A DNA stretch of 64,000 nt from Acidobacteriota bacterium (lineage in GTDB: Bacteria > Acidobacteriota > Blastocatellia > Pyrinomonadales > Pyrinomonadaceae): positions 62,001 to 126,000 of the forward strand of contig JAIVJV010000011.1 in NCBI GenBank assembly GCA_020199835.1. Direction: 5' to 3'. A program made the translations under genes and the position numbers. Below are positions 34,449 through 43,249 of the stretch, piece after piece. The notes under the pieces are model-generated. The model had not been told where the DNA came from and made no database searches. It saw only the letters and a program-made list of their open reading frames with translations. Numbering within the stretch: position 1 is the stretch's first letter; the number at the start of each line of letters is the position of its first letter.

Positions 34449-35570
34449 TCAGCCAAAGATGTCGCGGACTTTATCGACGAGTCCTTTATCTTCCAGGTCT
34501 TTATTTTCAACGTCGGCCAGTTGTTCGAGCAGCTTTCGTTGTTCTCGGGTCAGGGAGGTCGGGGTCATCACGGTCACTGAAACAAAGAGATCCCCTCGAC
34601 CGCGTCCGCCGAGCGCAGGCATGCCTTTCCCCCGGAGGCGAAAAACCGTACCGGTTTGGGTGCCCATCGGAATCTTGAGTTTTTCATCGGCATCGAGCGT
34701 CTTCACCATGATTTCCGCACCCAGCGCCGCCTGCGCAAACGTTATGGGCACTGCTTCGTAAAGATTGCTACCTTGTCGCTCAAACTGCTCATGCGCGGCA
34801 ACGTGGATAACCACGTAAAGATCGCCGGACACACCCCCCTGCACGCCCGACTCCCCTTCACCTGAAACGCGTAATCTGGAGCCGGTTTCGACACCTGCCG
34901 GAATTTTTACTTCCAACTGCTTCTCGCGTTCGACGCGTCCCGCGCCATGACACGTCTCGCAGGGATCCTTGATTGTCCTGCCCGCGCCGCGACAGACGTG
35001 ACACGTTCGCGCCACCGAGAAGAAGCCCTGCTGGTAACGAACCTGGCCCGTGCCACTGCAAGTCGAACAACTTTCCGGTTGCGTTCCCGCTTTAGTGCCG
35101 GCGCCTTTACACGTGTCGCAGGTTTCGAGACGCGGAATACGCAGTTGCGCCGTCATTCCTTTCGCGGCTTCTTCGAGCGAAATCTCCAGATCGTAACGAA
35201 GATCGGCGCCGCGTTGCGCGGTCGAACGCCCTCGACCACCGCGCGCGCCGCCAAACACGTCGCCAAAGCCAAACAGGTCGCCGAGTATGTCTTCGATCCC
35301 ACCGAAACCGGGCGCGCCCCAGTTTCCCGCGCCGGCGCTGCTCGAAACTCCTGCATGGCCGAACCGATCGTAACGCCGCCGCTGTTCGGCATCAGACAAC
35401 ACGCTGTACGCCTCGGCGGCTTCCTTGAACTTCTCTTCCGCCGTGGCATCGTTGGGATTTTTGTCGGGGTGATACTTCACTGCGAGCCGTCGATACGCGC
35501 TCTTGATCTCTTGATCAGTCGCAGTACGACTCACGGAGAGGACTTCGTAATAATCACGTTTGCTACTCAT
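34449..35570 (-). CDS. dnaJ: Chaperone DnaJ (Hsp40)
   Basis: 373 residues with the complete class A layout. The J domain (1-70) has [10 protein letters not shown] and the YHPDKNP loop that stimulates DnaK ATP hydrolysis. A Gly/Phe linker is rich in GFGGIEDIL. The zinc region holds four CxxCxGxG repeats: [24 protein letters not shown] and CETCHGAG. Two substrate-binding beta domains follow, with [15 protein letters not shown] and [10 protein letters not shown]. It acts in the cytosol with DnaK and GrpE. The start lies 15 bases after dnaK. Confidence 0.97.
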   Translation of the reverse strand: MSSKRDYYEVLSVSRTATDQEIKSAYRRLAVKYHPDKNPNDATAEEKFKEAAEAYSVLSDAEQRRRYDRFGHAGVSSSAGAGNWGAPGFGGIEDILGDLFGFGDVFGGARGGRGRSTAQRGADLRYDLEISLEEAAKGMTAQLRIPRLETCDTCKGAGTKAGTQPESCSTCSGTGQVRYQQGFFSVARTCHVCRGAGRTIKDPCETCHGAGRVEREKQLEVKIPAGVETGSRLRVSGEGESGVQGGVSGDLYVVIHVAAHEQFERQGSNLYEAVPITFAQAALGAEIMVKTLDADEKLKIPMGTQTGTVFRLRGKGMPALGGRGRGDLFVSVTVMTPTSLTREQRKLLEQLADVENKDLEDKGLVDKVRDIFG

Positions 35571-35585
35571 TCGATCTATCTCTAA

Positions 35586-37418
35586 CTAAACTTCGCTCCT
35601 GGTCGTCGTGTCAGGCGCTGCACTCAGCATCGCGGACGTGAGTTGTCCGGCCACGCCTTCCAGGCTCGTCAGAACCTTTCTCATCTCGCCAATTTCTTCC
35701 GACTTTACCGCGGCTTCGGCTGCGCCGAAAACACGTTCGGCAACCTCCTGCTGCTCTGCGGTCAACATCCCGCCGAATTTCGTAAACGACCGCCTGGTGT
35801 TCCGCAGCAGCGAATCCAGTTTGTGCTTCAGTAACAGGACTTCTTTAACGTTGCGATCGGTGTCGGCAAAGTCATCTGCTTCGCGGATTAACCGGTCGAT
35901 CTCCTCCGGAGCCAGGCCGGAGGTCGGCGTGATGCGCATCTGCTGCTCGCTTCCGGTTGTCTTGTCCTGCGCGGACACGGACACGATTCCGTTCGCGTCG
36001 ACTTCAAACGAAACTTCAATCTGCGGCACGCCGCGCGGGTTCGGCGGAATCCCAACCAGCTCAAATTTGCCCAACGAACGATTGGCTTTCGCAACCTCGC
36101 GTTCGCCCTGCAGCACGTGAATCTCCACCGACGACTGGTTATCGATAACCGTTGTAAACGTGCGGCTCTCGCGCAACGGGATGGTTGCATTGCGCTCAAT
36201 AATCTTCGTGAACAACCCGCCACGCGTCTCCAGGCCTAGACTCAAAGGCAGAACGTCTAGCAGCACGATGTCCTTCACGTCGCCACTCAAGACACCGCCC
36301 TGAATCGCGGCGCCCATGGCCACCACTTCGTCCGGATTGATCTCCGCCGAGGGCTTGCGCCCAAAGATCTTTTCCACCGTGCGCTCAACGATCGGAGAAC
36401 GGGTTTGACCGCCGACCAAAATCACTTTCTGAATGTCTGACGCTTGCAGTTCGGCGTCTTTCAGCGCGGTCAAGCATGGCTCGACAGTCTGTTCCACGAG
36501 ATCGCTGACAAGCGATTCAAGCTGGTCGCGCGTCAGTGTCTTGTTGAGATGTTTCGGCCCGGAAGCGTCAGCCGCGATGAACGGGAGGTTGATGGCTGTT
36601 TCCGTCGCTGACGACAGATCGCACTTCGCGCGTTCCGCGACTTCTTTCAATCGCTGCAACGCTAAACGGTCTTGCCGCAGATCGATGCCGGTGTCGGCGA
36701 GAAACTGTCCCGCCATCCAGCTCATGATCCGTTCGTCGAAGTCTTCGCCACCGAGAAACGTGTTTCCCGAGGTGGATAACACTTCGAACACGCCATCGTT
36801 CATCTCCAGGATCGAGATATCAAACGTGCCGCCGCCCAGGTCGTAAACCGCAAAGCGTTCCGAGCCTGACTTGCCCAGACCGTACGCGAGTGCGGCAGCC
36901 GTAGGCTCGTTGATGATGCGTTCGACTTTCAGCCCGGCGATCTTGCCCGCGTCTTTCGTCGCCTGCCGTTGCGTGTCGTCGAAGTAAGCGGGAACGGTGA
37001 TGATCGCCTCGGTCACCGCTTCGCCGAGAAATTCCTCGGCAGCGGCTTTCAAACGTTGCAGCACGATCCCCGACAACTCCGGCGGACTGTAGCTGCGGCC
37101 TTGCACCTGCACGCGCGCGTCGCCGTTTGACGAATCGACGATTTCAAACGCGGAAGTCTCGCGCGTGCGTTGCACTTCCCGCGATTGAAACTTGCGGCCG
37201 ATGAGCCGTTTGACGGCGTAGACCGTATTCGCGGCGTTGGTGACAGCCTGACGTTTCGCGATCTGGCCGACGAGACGTTCACCTTTTTCAGTGAAACCAA
37301 CGACACTGGGCGTCGTGCGGCCACCTTCTTTATTGGGGACAATCTGCACGGCGCCGCCTTCAAGCACGGCGACACAGCAGTTGGTCGTGCCTAAATCAAT
37401 GCCAATCGCTTTTCCCAT
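35586..37418 (-). CDS. dnaK: Chaperone DnaK (Hsp70), short C-terminus
   Basis: 610 residues. [19 protein letters not shown] opens the nucleotide domain. [29 protein letters not shown] and [15 protein letters not shown] are the ATPase motifs. The substrate domain contains [14 protein letters not shown] and [34 protein letters not shown]. The helical lid ends at about residue 600 with [12 protein letters not shown] and lacks the acidic EEVKD-like tail of many DnaKs, and the protein is about 25-30 residues shorter than usual. It folds nascent and stress-damaged proteins together with dnaJ and grpE in the same operon. I cannot tell whether a second, canonical dnaK exists elsewhere. Confidence 0.97.
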   Translation of the reverse strand: MGKAIGIDLGTTNCCVAVLEGGAVQIVPNKEGGRTTPSVVGFTEKGERLVGQIAKRQAVTNAANTVYAVKRLIGRKFQSREVQRTRETSAFEIVDSSNGDARVQVQGRSYSPPELSGIVLQRLKAAAEEFLGEAVTEAIITVPAYFDDTQRQATKDAGKIAGLKVERIINEPTAAALAYGLGKSGSERFAVYDLGGGTFDISILEMNDGVFEVLSTSGNTFLGGEDFDERIMSWMAGQFLADTGIDLRQDRLALQRLKEVAERAKCDLSSATETAINLPFIAADASGPKHLNKTLTRDQLESLVSDLVEQTVEPCLTALKDAELQASDIQKVILVGGQTRSPIVERTVEKIFGRKPSAEINPDEVVAMGAAIQGGVLSGDVKDIVLLDVLPLSLGLETRGGLFTKIIERNATIPLRESRTFTTVIDNQSSVEIHVLQGEREVAKANRSLGKFELVGIPPNPRGVPQIEVSFEVDANGIVSVSAQDKTTGSEQQMRITPTSGLAPEEIDRLIREADDFADTDRNVKEVLLLKHKLDSLLRNTRRSFTKFGGMLTAEQQEVAERVFGAAEAAVKSEEIGEMRKVLTSLEGVAGQLTSAMLSAAPDTTTRSEV

Positions 37419-37460
37419 CGATCTCCGGTTCCAGGTGGTTATTCAACGTGCTGCAAGAGG

Positions 37461-38123
37461 CTACTTTCGTGTTGCAACTTTCACCAGGGCGGGACGAATC
37501 AGCTTATCGCCAAGGCGGTAGCCGGCAACAATCTCCTGTATGACAGTGTCGGGTTCGTACTCGTCGGTAGCTTCTGTGATCACTGCTTCATGAACGTGAG
37601 GATCAAAAGGTTCACCTACCGCGGGAATTTGCTTCACGCCGAGCGTGTCCAGCAGGCCGTTGAGCTGTTTCCAGATGAGATCGACGCCACTCAGGAAGTG
37701 ACGAAACTCATCAGACTCGGCCGCTTCGACGGAAGCCTCTGCTTCGAGCGCGCGTTTGAGATTGTCGGAAACCGGCAGCAACTTCGTCGCGATGTCGGCG
37801 ACCACGCGGTTGTAGGTTTCGTTCCGCTCGCGATCGACGCGCTTGCGGTAATTTTCAAAGTCTGCCTGGCGGCGGGCGAGTAGGCTCTTCAACTCCGCGT
37901 TCTCTCCCTCCACGCGCTTCAACTCGGATCGGGTCGCAATCAACTCGGCGGTGGCAGGCCCACCGACCCTTTCGCTTTCCGGCTCGTCTATTTCGGCCGC
38001 GAGCTCATCAAGCGGGATTTCTTCGCCGTTATCGGCTGAAAGAACTTCGTTTTCGCTCTCGGGATCGGCGTCCATAAATTTGATCGGGATGCGGAAGTGC
38101 TTGTCTTTCCTGTCTGACGTCAT
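37461..38123 (-). CDS. grpE: Nucleotide exchange factor GrpE
   Basis: 220 residues. The first 70 residues are acidic and disordered. A long coiled-coil (LKRVEGENAELKSLLARRQADFENYRKRVDRER) comes next, with the dimer helix and then the C-terminal beta-wing (VGEPFDPHVHEAVITEATDE, VIQEIVAGYRLGDKLIRPALVKVA), which contacts DnaK and releases ADP. The order hrcA, grpE, dnaK, dnaJ is the classical heat-shock arrangement. The gap to hrcA is 23 bases and to dnaK 42 bases. Confidence 0.95.
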   Translation of the reverse strand: MTSDRKDKHFRIPIKFMDADPESENEVLSADNGEEIPLDELAAEIDEPESERVGGPATAELIATRSELKRVEGENAELKSLLARRQADFENYRKRVDRERNETYNRVVADIATKLLPVSDNLKRALEAEASVEAAESDEFRHFLSGVDLIWKQLNGLLDTLGVKQIPAVGEPFDPHVHEAVITEATDEYEPDTVIQEIVAGYRLGDKLIRPALVKVATRK

Positions 38124-38146
38124 TAGGAAGGATTGGACCTCAACGA

Positions 38147-39262
38147 TTACGGGGCGGCTTGTTCGCCGAGACGATGCTCTATCAAACGCGCCATGTAGTT
38201 TACCATAGCCATTATCCGCGCATATTCAATTCTCATCGGCCCAACGACGCCGAGAGTGCCGACGCCTCCGTTCTGTCCGATCTGGTACGGCGCCGTGATC
38301 AGCGTGCAATTGCGCATCGAGTCGGTCGGGTGCTCGCGCCCGATGACCACGTGAACGTCGCCCGGGTACGGATGATCGTGCACACACTCGTTGAGAATTT
38401 TGATCAGCCGCGACTTCTCTTCAAACATGCGGAACAGATCGCGCATGCGTTCTACGTCGTCAAAATCCGGCTTGGTCAGAATGTTTGAAGCGCCGTCAAC
38501 GTAAACTTCGCCCGCGCTCGTGTCCTCGCCCTCAAGACTGCGCTCGCACAGCAACACCGCGTTTTGCAGCAGCCGGTCGTACAGCGCTTTCTCCTCTTTC
38601 ATCAACTCGACGATCTCGGCGCGTATGCTCAACAGGCTCTTGCCGCCAAACTCCGTGTTCAAATAACGCGCGGTGCGGTCGAGCTCGTCCTGATTGAACT
38701 CCTCGGACATCCGGATGACCTTATTGTGGATCATGCTGGCGGTCGAGACGAGCACGACGAGGATGCGTTTGTCGGGCAGTTGCACGAACTCGATGTGCTT
38801 CAGGCGATTCTCGGCCAGCGACGGTGAAATCACGATGCCGACGTTCTGCGAGAGCGCCGAGAGCACGTGCGAAGCCGTTTCCATCAACCGGTCCGGCGAC
38901 GAAGCGGGGTCAAAACCACTGGCCGAGAACAGGTGATCGATCGCCTTTAGATCGCTCCGCGACAGGCGCGCCTCGCCCAACATGTTGTCAACGTAGTAAC
39001 GGTAGCCTTTGTCGGTCGGCACGCGGCCGGCGGACGTGTGCGGTTGATCGACTAACCCCGCCTCTTCAAGTTCCGCCATCACGTTTCGAATCGTCGCGGG
39101 GCTCCAACCGTAGCCGTGAGCGAACCGATCGGACAGCACACGCGATCCCACGGCTTCACCGGTCACGAGGTGTTCCTTGATCAACGCAGCCAGAAGGATC
39201 TCCGCGCGGGAGTCCAAAACGCCTTTCTCGCTGGGTTGTAGATTTGAGGCTCTACGGGGCAT
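38147..39262 (-). CDS. hrcA: Heat-inducible transcription repressor HrcA
   Basis: About 371 residues from the ATG at 39262. The upstream in-frame extension reads through an untranslated-looking region, and a TATACT box lies just before this ATG. The N-terminal winged helix is visible: DSRAEILLAALIKEHLVTGEAVGSRVLSDRF, then SPATIRNVMAELEEAGLVDQPHTSAGRVPTDKGYRYYVD, the HrcA signature. The GAF-like middle and insert continue to the C-terminus with IGREHP and VGPMRIEYARIMAMVNYMARLI. HrcA binds the CIRCE element. I searched the 160-base gap upstream and saw no TTAGCACTC-N9-GAGTGCTAA palindrome, so its operator is not where expected. Confidence 0.93.
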   Translation of the reverse strand: MPRRASNLQPSEKGVLDSRAEILLAALIKEHLVTGEAVGSRVLSDRFAHGYGWSPATIRNVMAELEEAGLVDQPHTSAGRVPTDKGYRYYVDNMLGEARLSRSDLKAIDHLFSASGFDPASSPDRLMETASHVLSALSQNVGIVISPSLAENRLKHIEFVQLPDKRILVVLVSTASMIHNKVIRMSEEFNQDELDRTARYLNTEFGGKSLLSIRAEIVELMKEEKALYDRLLQNAVLLCERSLEGEDTSAGEVYVDGASNILTKPDFDDVERMRDLFRMFEEKSRLIKILNECVHDHPYPGDVHVVIGREHPTDSMRNCTLITAPYQIGQNGGVGTLGVVGPMRIEYARIMAMVNYMARLIEHRLGEQAAP

Positions 39263-39278
39263 ATCTTCGACGTTTTGC

Positions 39279-39284
39279 AGTATA
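39279..39284 (-). promoter_or_regulatory. -10 box for the hrcA heat-shock operon
   Basis: TATACT on the minus strand at 39284-39279, 16 bases before the ATG at 39262. A weak -35 candidate lies about 17-18 bases upstream. Confidence 0.4.
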
Positions 39285-39422
39285 AAGGTTTTGTCCACAG
39301 ATTGCACAGATTGCATGTAAGTTGTTGTATCACCGAGGCTTTTAGCTCCCTGGCCGCCGCGGGTTGACGGTTTTGGCTGCCCCTCCTTAAGATTGAACCT
39401 CCTTCGGTCGCGCATTACTCAC

Positions 39423-40142
39423 ATGAATGAAGTAAGTAAATATTTTGCAGATGCGTTTCGTCACATGGGCGGCAACCGCGGTGTGCCGGTGATCGAAGTG
39501 CGTTTTTATCCCTACGCTGGACTGCGACACACGATCCGCTTGCGCTCGGGACGCGTTTACGTGCGTCTCTCTGACATCTGCAAAGACGCGCCACCGGAAG
39601 CGATCCGCGCCCTCGCGTGGATTCTCGTAGCGCGACTGCTCGGCAAGAAAGTGCCAACAATTCACGACCGGGTTTATCGTGATTACTCTTTGACTCCTAC
39701 CGTGATGCGTTCGTCTGATCTCGCGCGACGCGGCCGCGGACGCAAGATGATCTCTACGGCCCAGGGCGAGGTTTACGATCTCGACCGGATGTTCACGAAA
39801 TTGAATCGTCGTTACTTCGACGGACAGATTCCGAAGCCGACCATCACATGGTCGCAACGACGCACGAGAAGCATTCTGGGTCATCACGATCACATCTACG
39901 ACAGCATCACGATCAGTAAGACACTCGATTCACAGGACGTGCCCGAGTGGTTCGTGGAGTACATCCTTTATCACGAGATGCTCCACATCAAACATCCGGC
40001 GCGTTTGATCAAAGGCCGGCGCTATTACCACACGAGTGCGTTTCGTCTCGATGAGCGACGCTTCCCATATTACGAGCAGGCACAGAAGTGGCTCGACCGC
40101 CTGGCCCGTCTCCGCAGAGTGCCGCGAGCACGCGCCGCCTGA
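39423..40142 (+). CDS. SprT-like zinc metalloprotease
   Basis: About 239 residues from ATG 39423 (a TTG 30 bases upstream is in frame). The core is YDLDRMFTKLNRRYFDGQIPKP, the SprT-domain helix, followed by YHEMLHIKHP: HExxH with a third His just after (HEMLHIKH), and FRLDERRFPYYEQAQKWL. SprT/Spartan proteins hydrolyse proteins cross-linked to DNA in eukaryotes; the bacterial role is mostly unknown. The first 130 residues are unlike Spartan and may be an extra fold with Arg-rich strands. The C-terminus is very basic (RLRRVPRARAA), which fits nucleic-acid binding. Divergent from hrcA. Confidence 0.75.
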   Translation: MNEVSKYFADAFRHMGGNRGVPVIEVRFYPYAGLRHTIRLRSGRVYVRLSDICKDAPPEAIRALAWILVARLLGKKVPTIHDRVYRDYSLTPTVMRSSDLARRGRGRKMISTAQGEVYDLDRMFTKLNRRYFDGQIPKPTITWSQRRTRSILGHHDHIYDSITISKTLDSQDVPEWFVEYILYHEMLHIKHPARLIKGRRYYHTSAFRLDERRFPYYEQAQKWLDRLARLRRVPRARAA

Positions 40143-40201
40143 AATTGTGGAACTATCGCGGTAGGTAAAAGTGAATACAATCGAGGTAGGTGGGCTCCTC
40201 A

Positions 40202-40247
40202 AAGAGGGCGGTCACTCTGGACATGGATTCAGAGGATCGCCCTTCTT
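40202..40247. terminator. Hairpin after the SprT-like gene
   Basis: AAGAGGGCG pairs with CGCCCTTCTT, and an inner CTCTG/CAGAG pair adds a second stem. Short pyrimidine tail (TTCTTAG). It probably terminates the SprT-like transcript or forms part of a small RNA (a TACAAT box lies at about 40175). Confidence 0.4.
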
Positions 40248-40271
40248 AGTTATAGGTTGAAGTTTAGGCCC

Positions 40272-40301
40272 TAGACAAAGCCGCAAATGCCTCGGTAGAC
40301 T
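40272..40301 (+). promoter_or_regulatory. Promoter for efp
   Basis: TAGACA at 40272-40277 and TAGACT at 40296-40301, spacing 18. The -35 matches consensus at five of six positions, the -10 at three or four. Transcription would start about 40308, 40 bases before the efp ATG, which has GGAGA about 12 bases upstream. Confidence 0.4.
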
Positions 40302-40348
40302 ACGCGTTTTGTTCAAACCTCTTATTTTCACATGGAGACTTCAGTTAT

Positions 40349-40912
40349 ATGGCTATTCCCGCAACCCAGATACGACGCGGCATGGTGATCGTTTTCGAGG
40401 GCCAACCCTGCAAGGTCGTCGACTTCCGCCACCACACGCCCGGCAACCTGCGCGCGATGGTGCAGACCAAGCTGCGAAACATTCGTACTGGCTCTTCTTT
40501 TGAACATCGTTTCCGCTCCCAGGACACTGTCGATCGCGCGAATCTCGAACAGCACGAGATGGAGTATCTTTATTCCGACGGCTCGCACCACCACTTCATG
40601 AACACAGAGAACTACGAGCAGATCGCTTTGAGCGAAGATGATCTCGGGGATGCGACGCCGTGGCTGACGCCAGGACTGAAACTTCAAGCGGAGTTTTATG
40701 AAGGCGCGCCCATCGGCATCGATCTGCCACCATCAATGGAGCTGACCGTGGTCCGAACCGAGCCGACGTTGAAGAGCGCTACGGTTTCCAACGTCAACAA
40801 GCCTGCGACCCTCGAAAACGGCGTGACGATTACAGTGCCTCCATTCATCAACGAAGGGGATCGGATCAGAGTGGATCCGACGGAAGGGCGTTACATCGAG
40901 CGGGCGAAATAA
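40349..40912 (+). CDS. efp: Elongation factor P with Asn at the tip position
   Basis: 187 residues in three beta domains: KOW-like domain I, OB domain II and III ([27 protein letters not shown]). The loop between strands 3 and 4 reads [15 protein letters not shown]. The residue that is Lys34 in E. coli, or Arg32 in the rhamnosylated group, is Asn33 here, with Leu34 and Arg35 after it. EF-P enters the E site and relieves ribosomes stalled on polyproline. Without the usual modification site, the protein must use either an unmodified tip or a different modification. Its stop overlaps the start of waaA by one base. The first domain is otherwise normal. Confidence 0.93.
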   Translation: MAIPATQIRRGMVIVFEGQPCKVVDFRHHTPGNLRAMVQTKLRNIRTGSSFEHRFRSQDTVDRANLEQHEMEYLYSDGSHHHFMNTENYEQIALSEDDLGDATPWLTPGLKLQAEFYEGAPIGIDLPPSMELTVVRTEPTLKSATVSNVNKPATLENGVTITVPPFINEGDRIRVDPTEGRYIERAK

Positions 40913-42246
40913 TGTACCTGGCTTACAGCCTCCTTCTATCCACAGGTCTGCTGCTGCTCTCACCTTACTTCCTGTTTCAGGCGCTCGTGCACCGCAAGTA
41001 CGTAGCAGGTGTGCGCGAGCGCCTTGGTTTTCTACCCAGGCTAAATAATCAACCCGTTGTCTGGTTGCACTGCGTTTCGGTTGGCGAGGCGCAGGCGGCG
41101 CGGCCGCTCGTCGAGCGGATTCGCAAAGAATTACCGCAACACGCGCTGGTCGTTTCGACTGTCACGTTGACGGGACAGAAACTCGCGCGCGATCTGTTTC
41201 GCGCGCAGGCGTTGAGCGTGTTCTATTTTCCGTTTGACTGGCGTTGGTCTGTGAGACGTGCTTTGAGAGCTATCAATCCGGCGGCGGTGCTGGTGATGGA
41301 AACGGAGTTATGGCCGAACTTTTTGCGGGAGTGTAAGAGCCGGGACATTCCGGTGGCGCTGGTTAATGGGAGGATTTCGCGTAAGTCGTTTGTCCGCTAT
41401 TTGCAGATCAGGTTTTTTTTGCGGCGGGTGTTGGAGTGTTTGACGATCGCGGTGATGCAGTCTGACAGGGATGCAGAGAGGATTCGTGAGCTGGGGATGG
41501 CCACCGAGCGAGTTTTCAGCGTTGGGAACTTAAAGTTTGAGGCTGGGACCGCGGATCAAAAGACCGATGTCAAAACGCGATTTGGGCTACAAGCGAACGT
41601 CCCGCTTGTACTCGCGGCCAGTACTCACGCGCCGGAAGAAAAGATCGTGCTCGAGAGTTTCAAGAAGTTGCAAGAGTCGCAGCCGAGTACGCGATTAATG
41701 ATAGCTCCGCGACATCCCGAACGTTTCATTGAAGTCGCGCAGTTAATTCAGGCTTCGGGGTTGAGTTGGACGCGACGCACAAGTGCGCCCGCGCCGGAAG
41801 ATGCCAGCGCCGCCGTGATTTTGCTCGACACGATCGGTGAGTTAACTTCGGTGTACTCGCACGCGACTATCGTTTTCGTCGGCGGCAGCATCGTCGATCG
41901 TGGCGGACACAACGTGCTCGAACCCGCGGCGCACGGCGTGGCCGTAGTCACCGGCGCGCACACACACAACTTCCACGCGATCGTCGACCTGCTCACCGAA
42001 GCGAAGGCAATCGTGCAACTGGGGCCACTCGAAGGCGAAGCAGCCGTGGTTGCATTGGCCGAAGCGCTGCGGCGGCTGCTCGTTGATGCCGAATGGCGTA
42101 ACGAGTTGGGCAGCCGCGCGAAACAGATCGTCGCCGCAAACCAGGGCGCTACAGAGAGAACGATGAAACTGATCGCGCCGCTCTTTGCCGCGCCGGTGGC
42201 CGCGAGCCCGCCTTCGGATTCACTACTGCCGGCCAACGCCACCTAG
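40912..42246 (+). CDS. waaA: 3-deoxy-D-manno-octulosonic acid transferase (Kdo transferase)
   Basis: 444 residues, GT30 family. An N-terminal membrane anchor is followed by WLHCVSVGEAQAARPLV and VSTVTLTGQKLARD, with the catalytic Glu of VGEA. VMETELWPNF, VNGRISRKSFVRY and CLTIAVMQSDRDAERI lie in the acceptor domain. ASTHAPEEKIVLESF, IAPRHPERF and VGGSIVDRGGHNVLEPAAHG form the nucleotide-sugar site. It attaches Kdo to lipid A on the inner leaflet of the cytoplasmic membrane, so the cell must make lipopolysaccharide of the common type. Coupled to efp by a one-base overlap. Confidence 0.93.
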   Translation: MYLAYSLLLSTGLLLLSPYFLFQALVHRKYVAGVRERLGFLPRLNNQPVVWLHCVSVGEAQAARPLVERIRKELPQHALVVSTVTLTGQKLARDLFRAQALSVFYFPFDWRWSVRRALRAINPAAVLVMETELWPNFLRECKSRDIPVALVNGRISRKSFVRYLQIRFFLRRVLECLTIAVMQSDRDAERIRELGMATERVFSVGNLKFEAGTADQKTDVKTRFGLQANVPLVLAASTHAPEEKIVLESFKKLQESQPSTRLMIAPRHPERFIEVAQLIQASGLSWTRRTSAPAPEDASAAVILLDTIGELTSVYSHATIVFVGGSIVDRGGHNVLEPAAHGVAVVTGAHTHNFHAIVDLLTEAKAIVQLGPLEGEAAVVALAEALRRLLVDAEWRNELGSRAKQIVAANQGATERTMKLIAPLFAAPVAASPPSDSLLPANAT

Positions 42247-42250
42247 AACC

Positions 42251-43249
42251 ATGAAGTCACTCGTCCTGCCACCGCTGAGTGCGTTGTACGGCGCGGTCAC
42301 GCGCACGCGGCTCGCACTTTATCAGCGCGGCACTTTTCACACGACAAAACTCGATCGGCCGGTGATTAGCGTCGGCAACATTACAGCGGGTGGAACCGGA
42401 AAGACGCCCCTCGTCGAGTGGGTCGCCAGAAACGTTGCCGGCGCCGGCAAAAACGCGTGCATCCTGACGCGTGGTTACGGACGCGAGAATCCGCAACGGC
42501 AAGTCGTCGTCTCAGACGGAAAAACAATACTCGCCACACCCGCGGAAGCCGGCGACGAACCTTTTTTGCTCGCCACAAAACTACTCGGCTCAGCCGCGGT
42601 GATCTGCAACGCCGATCGCATCAGTGCCGGCCGCTTCGCGATCGAAACTCTGGGCGCTGACTGCTTCGTCCTCGACGACGGCTTTCAACACCTGCGTCTC
42701 GCGCGCGATCTCAACATCGTGACGATCGACGCAACGAATCCGTGGGGCGGCGGCCAGCTTCTGCCTTACGGCCGCTTGCGTGAACCCGTTTCAAACCTCA
42801 GCCGCGCGGACTGTGTGGTGCTGACACGCTGCGATCAAGCCGAGAACCTGGAAGCACTGCACGCCGAGATCCATGCTTTGATCCGCGGCCTTCCCCTGTT
42901 TCATTCGACCATGAAACCGGTCCGCAGCCTTCTTCCTTCTGGCCCAGTCGCAGCGTTCTGCGCAGTCGGCAACGCAACCTCATTTTTCAGACAGCTAAAA
43001 GAGTCAGATCACGAAGTCGTGTTCGAAAAGTCGTTCACAGATCATCACGCCTATACTCAGAACGATGTTGACGAACTGATCCGCGCCGCAACACGCGCTG
43101 GGGCTACAAGCCTGATCACCACGGCAAAAGACGCCGTGAAGCTCCGCTCACTCCACTTCTCACTTCCCTGGCACGTCTTCGAGATCGAGATCTTGATCGA
43201 AGACGAAGCCGCTTTAACTCAGCTAATCAAAACTGCGGCGGGACTGTAG
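42251..43249 (+). CDS. lpxK: Tetraacyldisaccharide 4-prime-kinase
   Basis: About 332 residues from ATG 42251; an upstream in-frame ATG would overlap waaA by 60 bases. VISVGNITAGGTGKTPLVEW is the Walker A. TRGYGR, SDGKTILATPAEAGDEPFLLA and LDDGFQHLRLARDLNIVTIDAT carry the catalytic Asp and His pair. TTAKDAVKL is the late LpxK motif. It phosphorylates the 4-prime position of the lipid A disaccharide at the inner membrane. waaA-lpxK is a common pair. Its last 23 bases overlap the end of the convergent kinase gene. Confidence 0.94.
   Translation: MKSLVLPPLSALYGAVTRTRLALYQRGTFHTTKLDRPVISVGNITAGGTGKTPLVEWVARNVAGAGKNACILTRGYGRENPQRQVVVSDGKTILATPAEAGDEPFLLATKLLGSAAVICNADRISAGRFAIETLGADCFVLDDGFQHLRLARDLNIVTIDATNPWGGGQLLPYGRLREPVSNLSRADCVVLTRCDQAENLEALHAEIHALIRGLPLFHSTMKPVRSLLPSGPVAAFCAVGNATSFFRQLKESDHEVVFEKSFTDHHAYTQNDVDELIRAATRAGATSLITTAKDAVKLRSLHFSLPWHVFEIEILIEDEAALTQLIKTAAGL

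Noticed and set aside
40143-40348. SRP RNA or 6S RNA in the gap before efp
   Set aside because: The conserved GGAA-loop and AGCAG text of SRP RNA are absent, and the hairpin is too short for 6S RNA.
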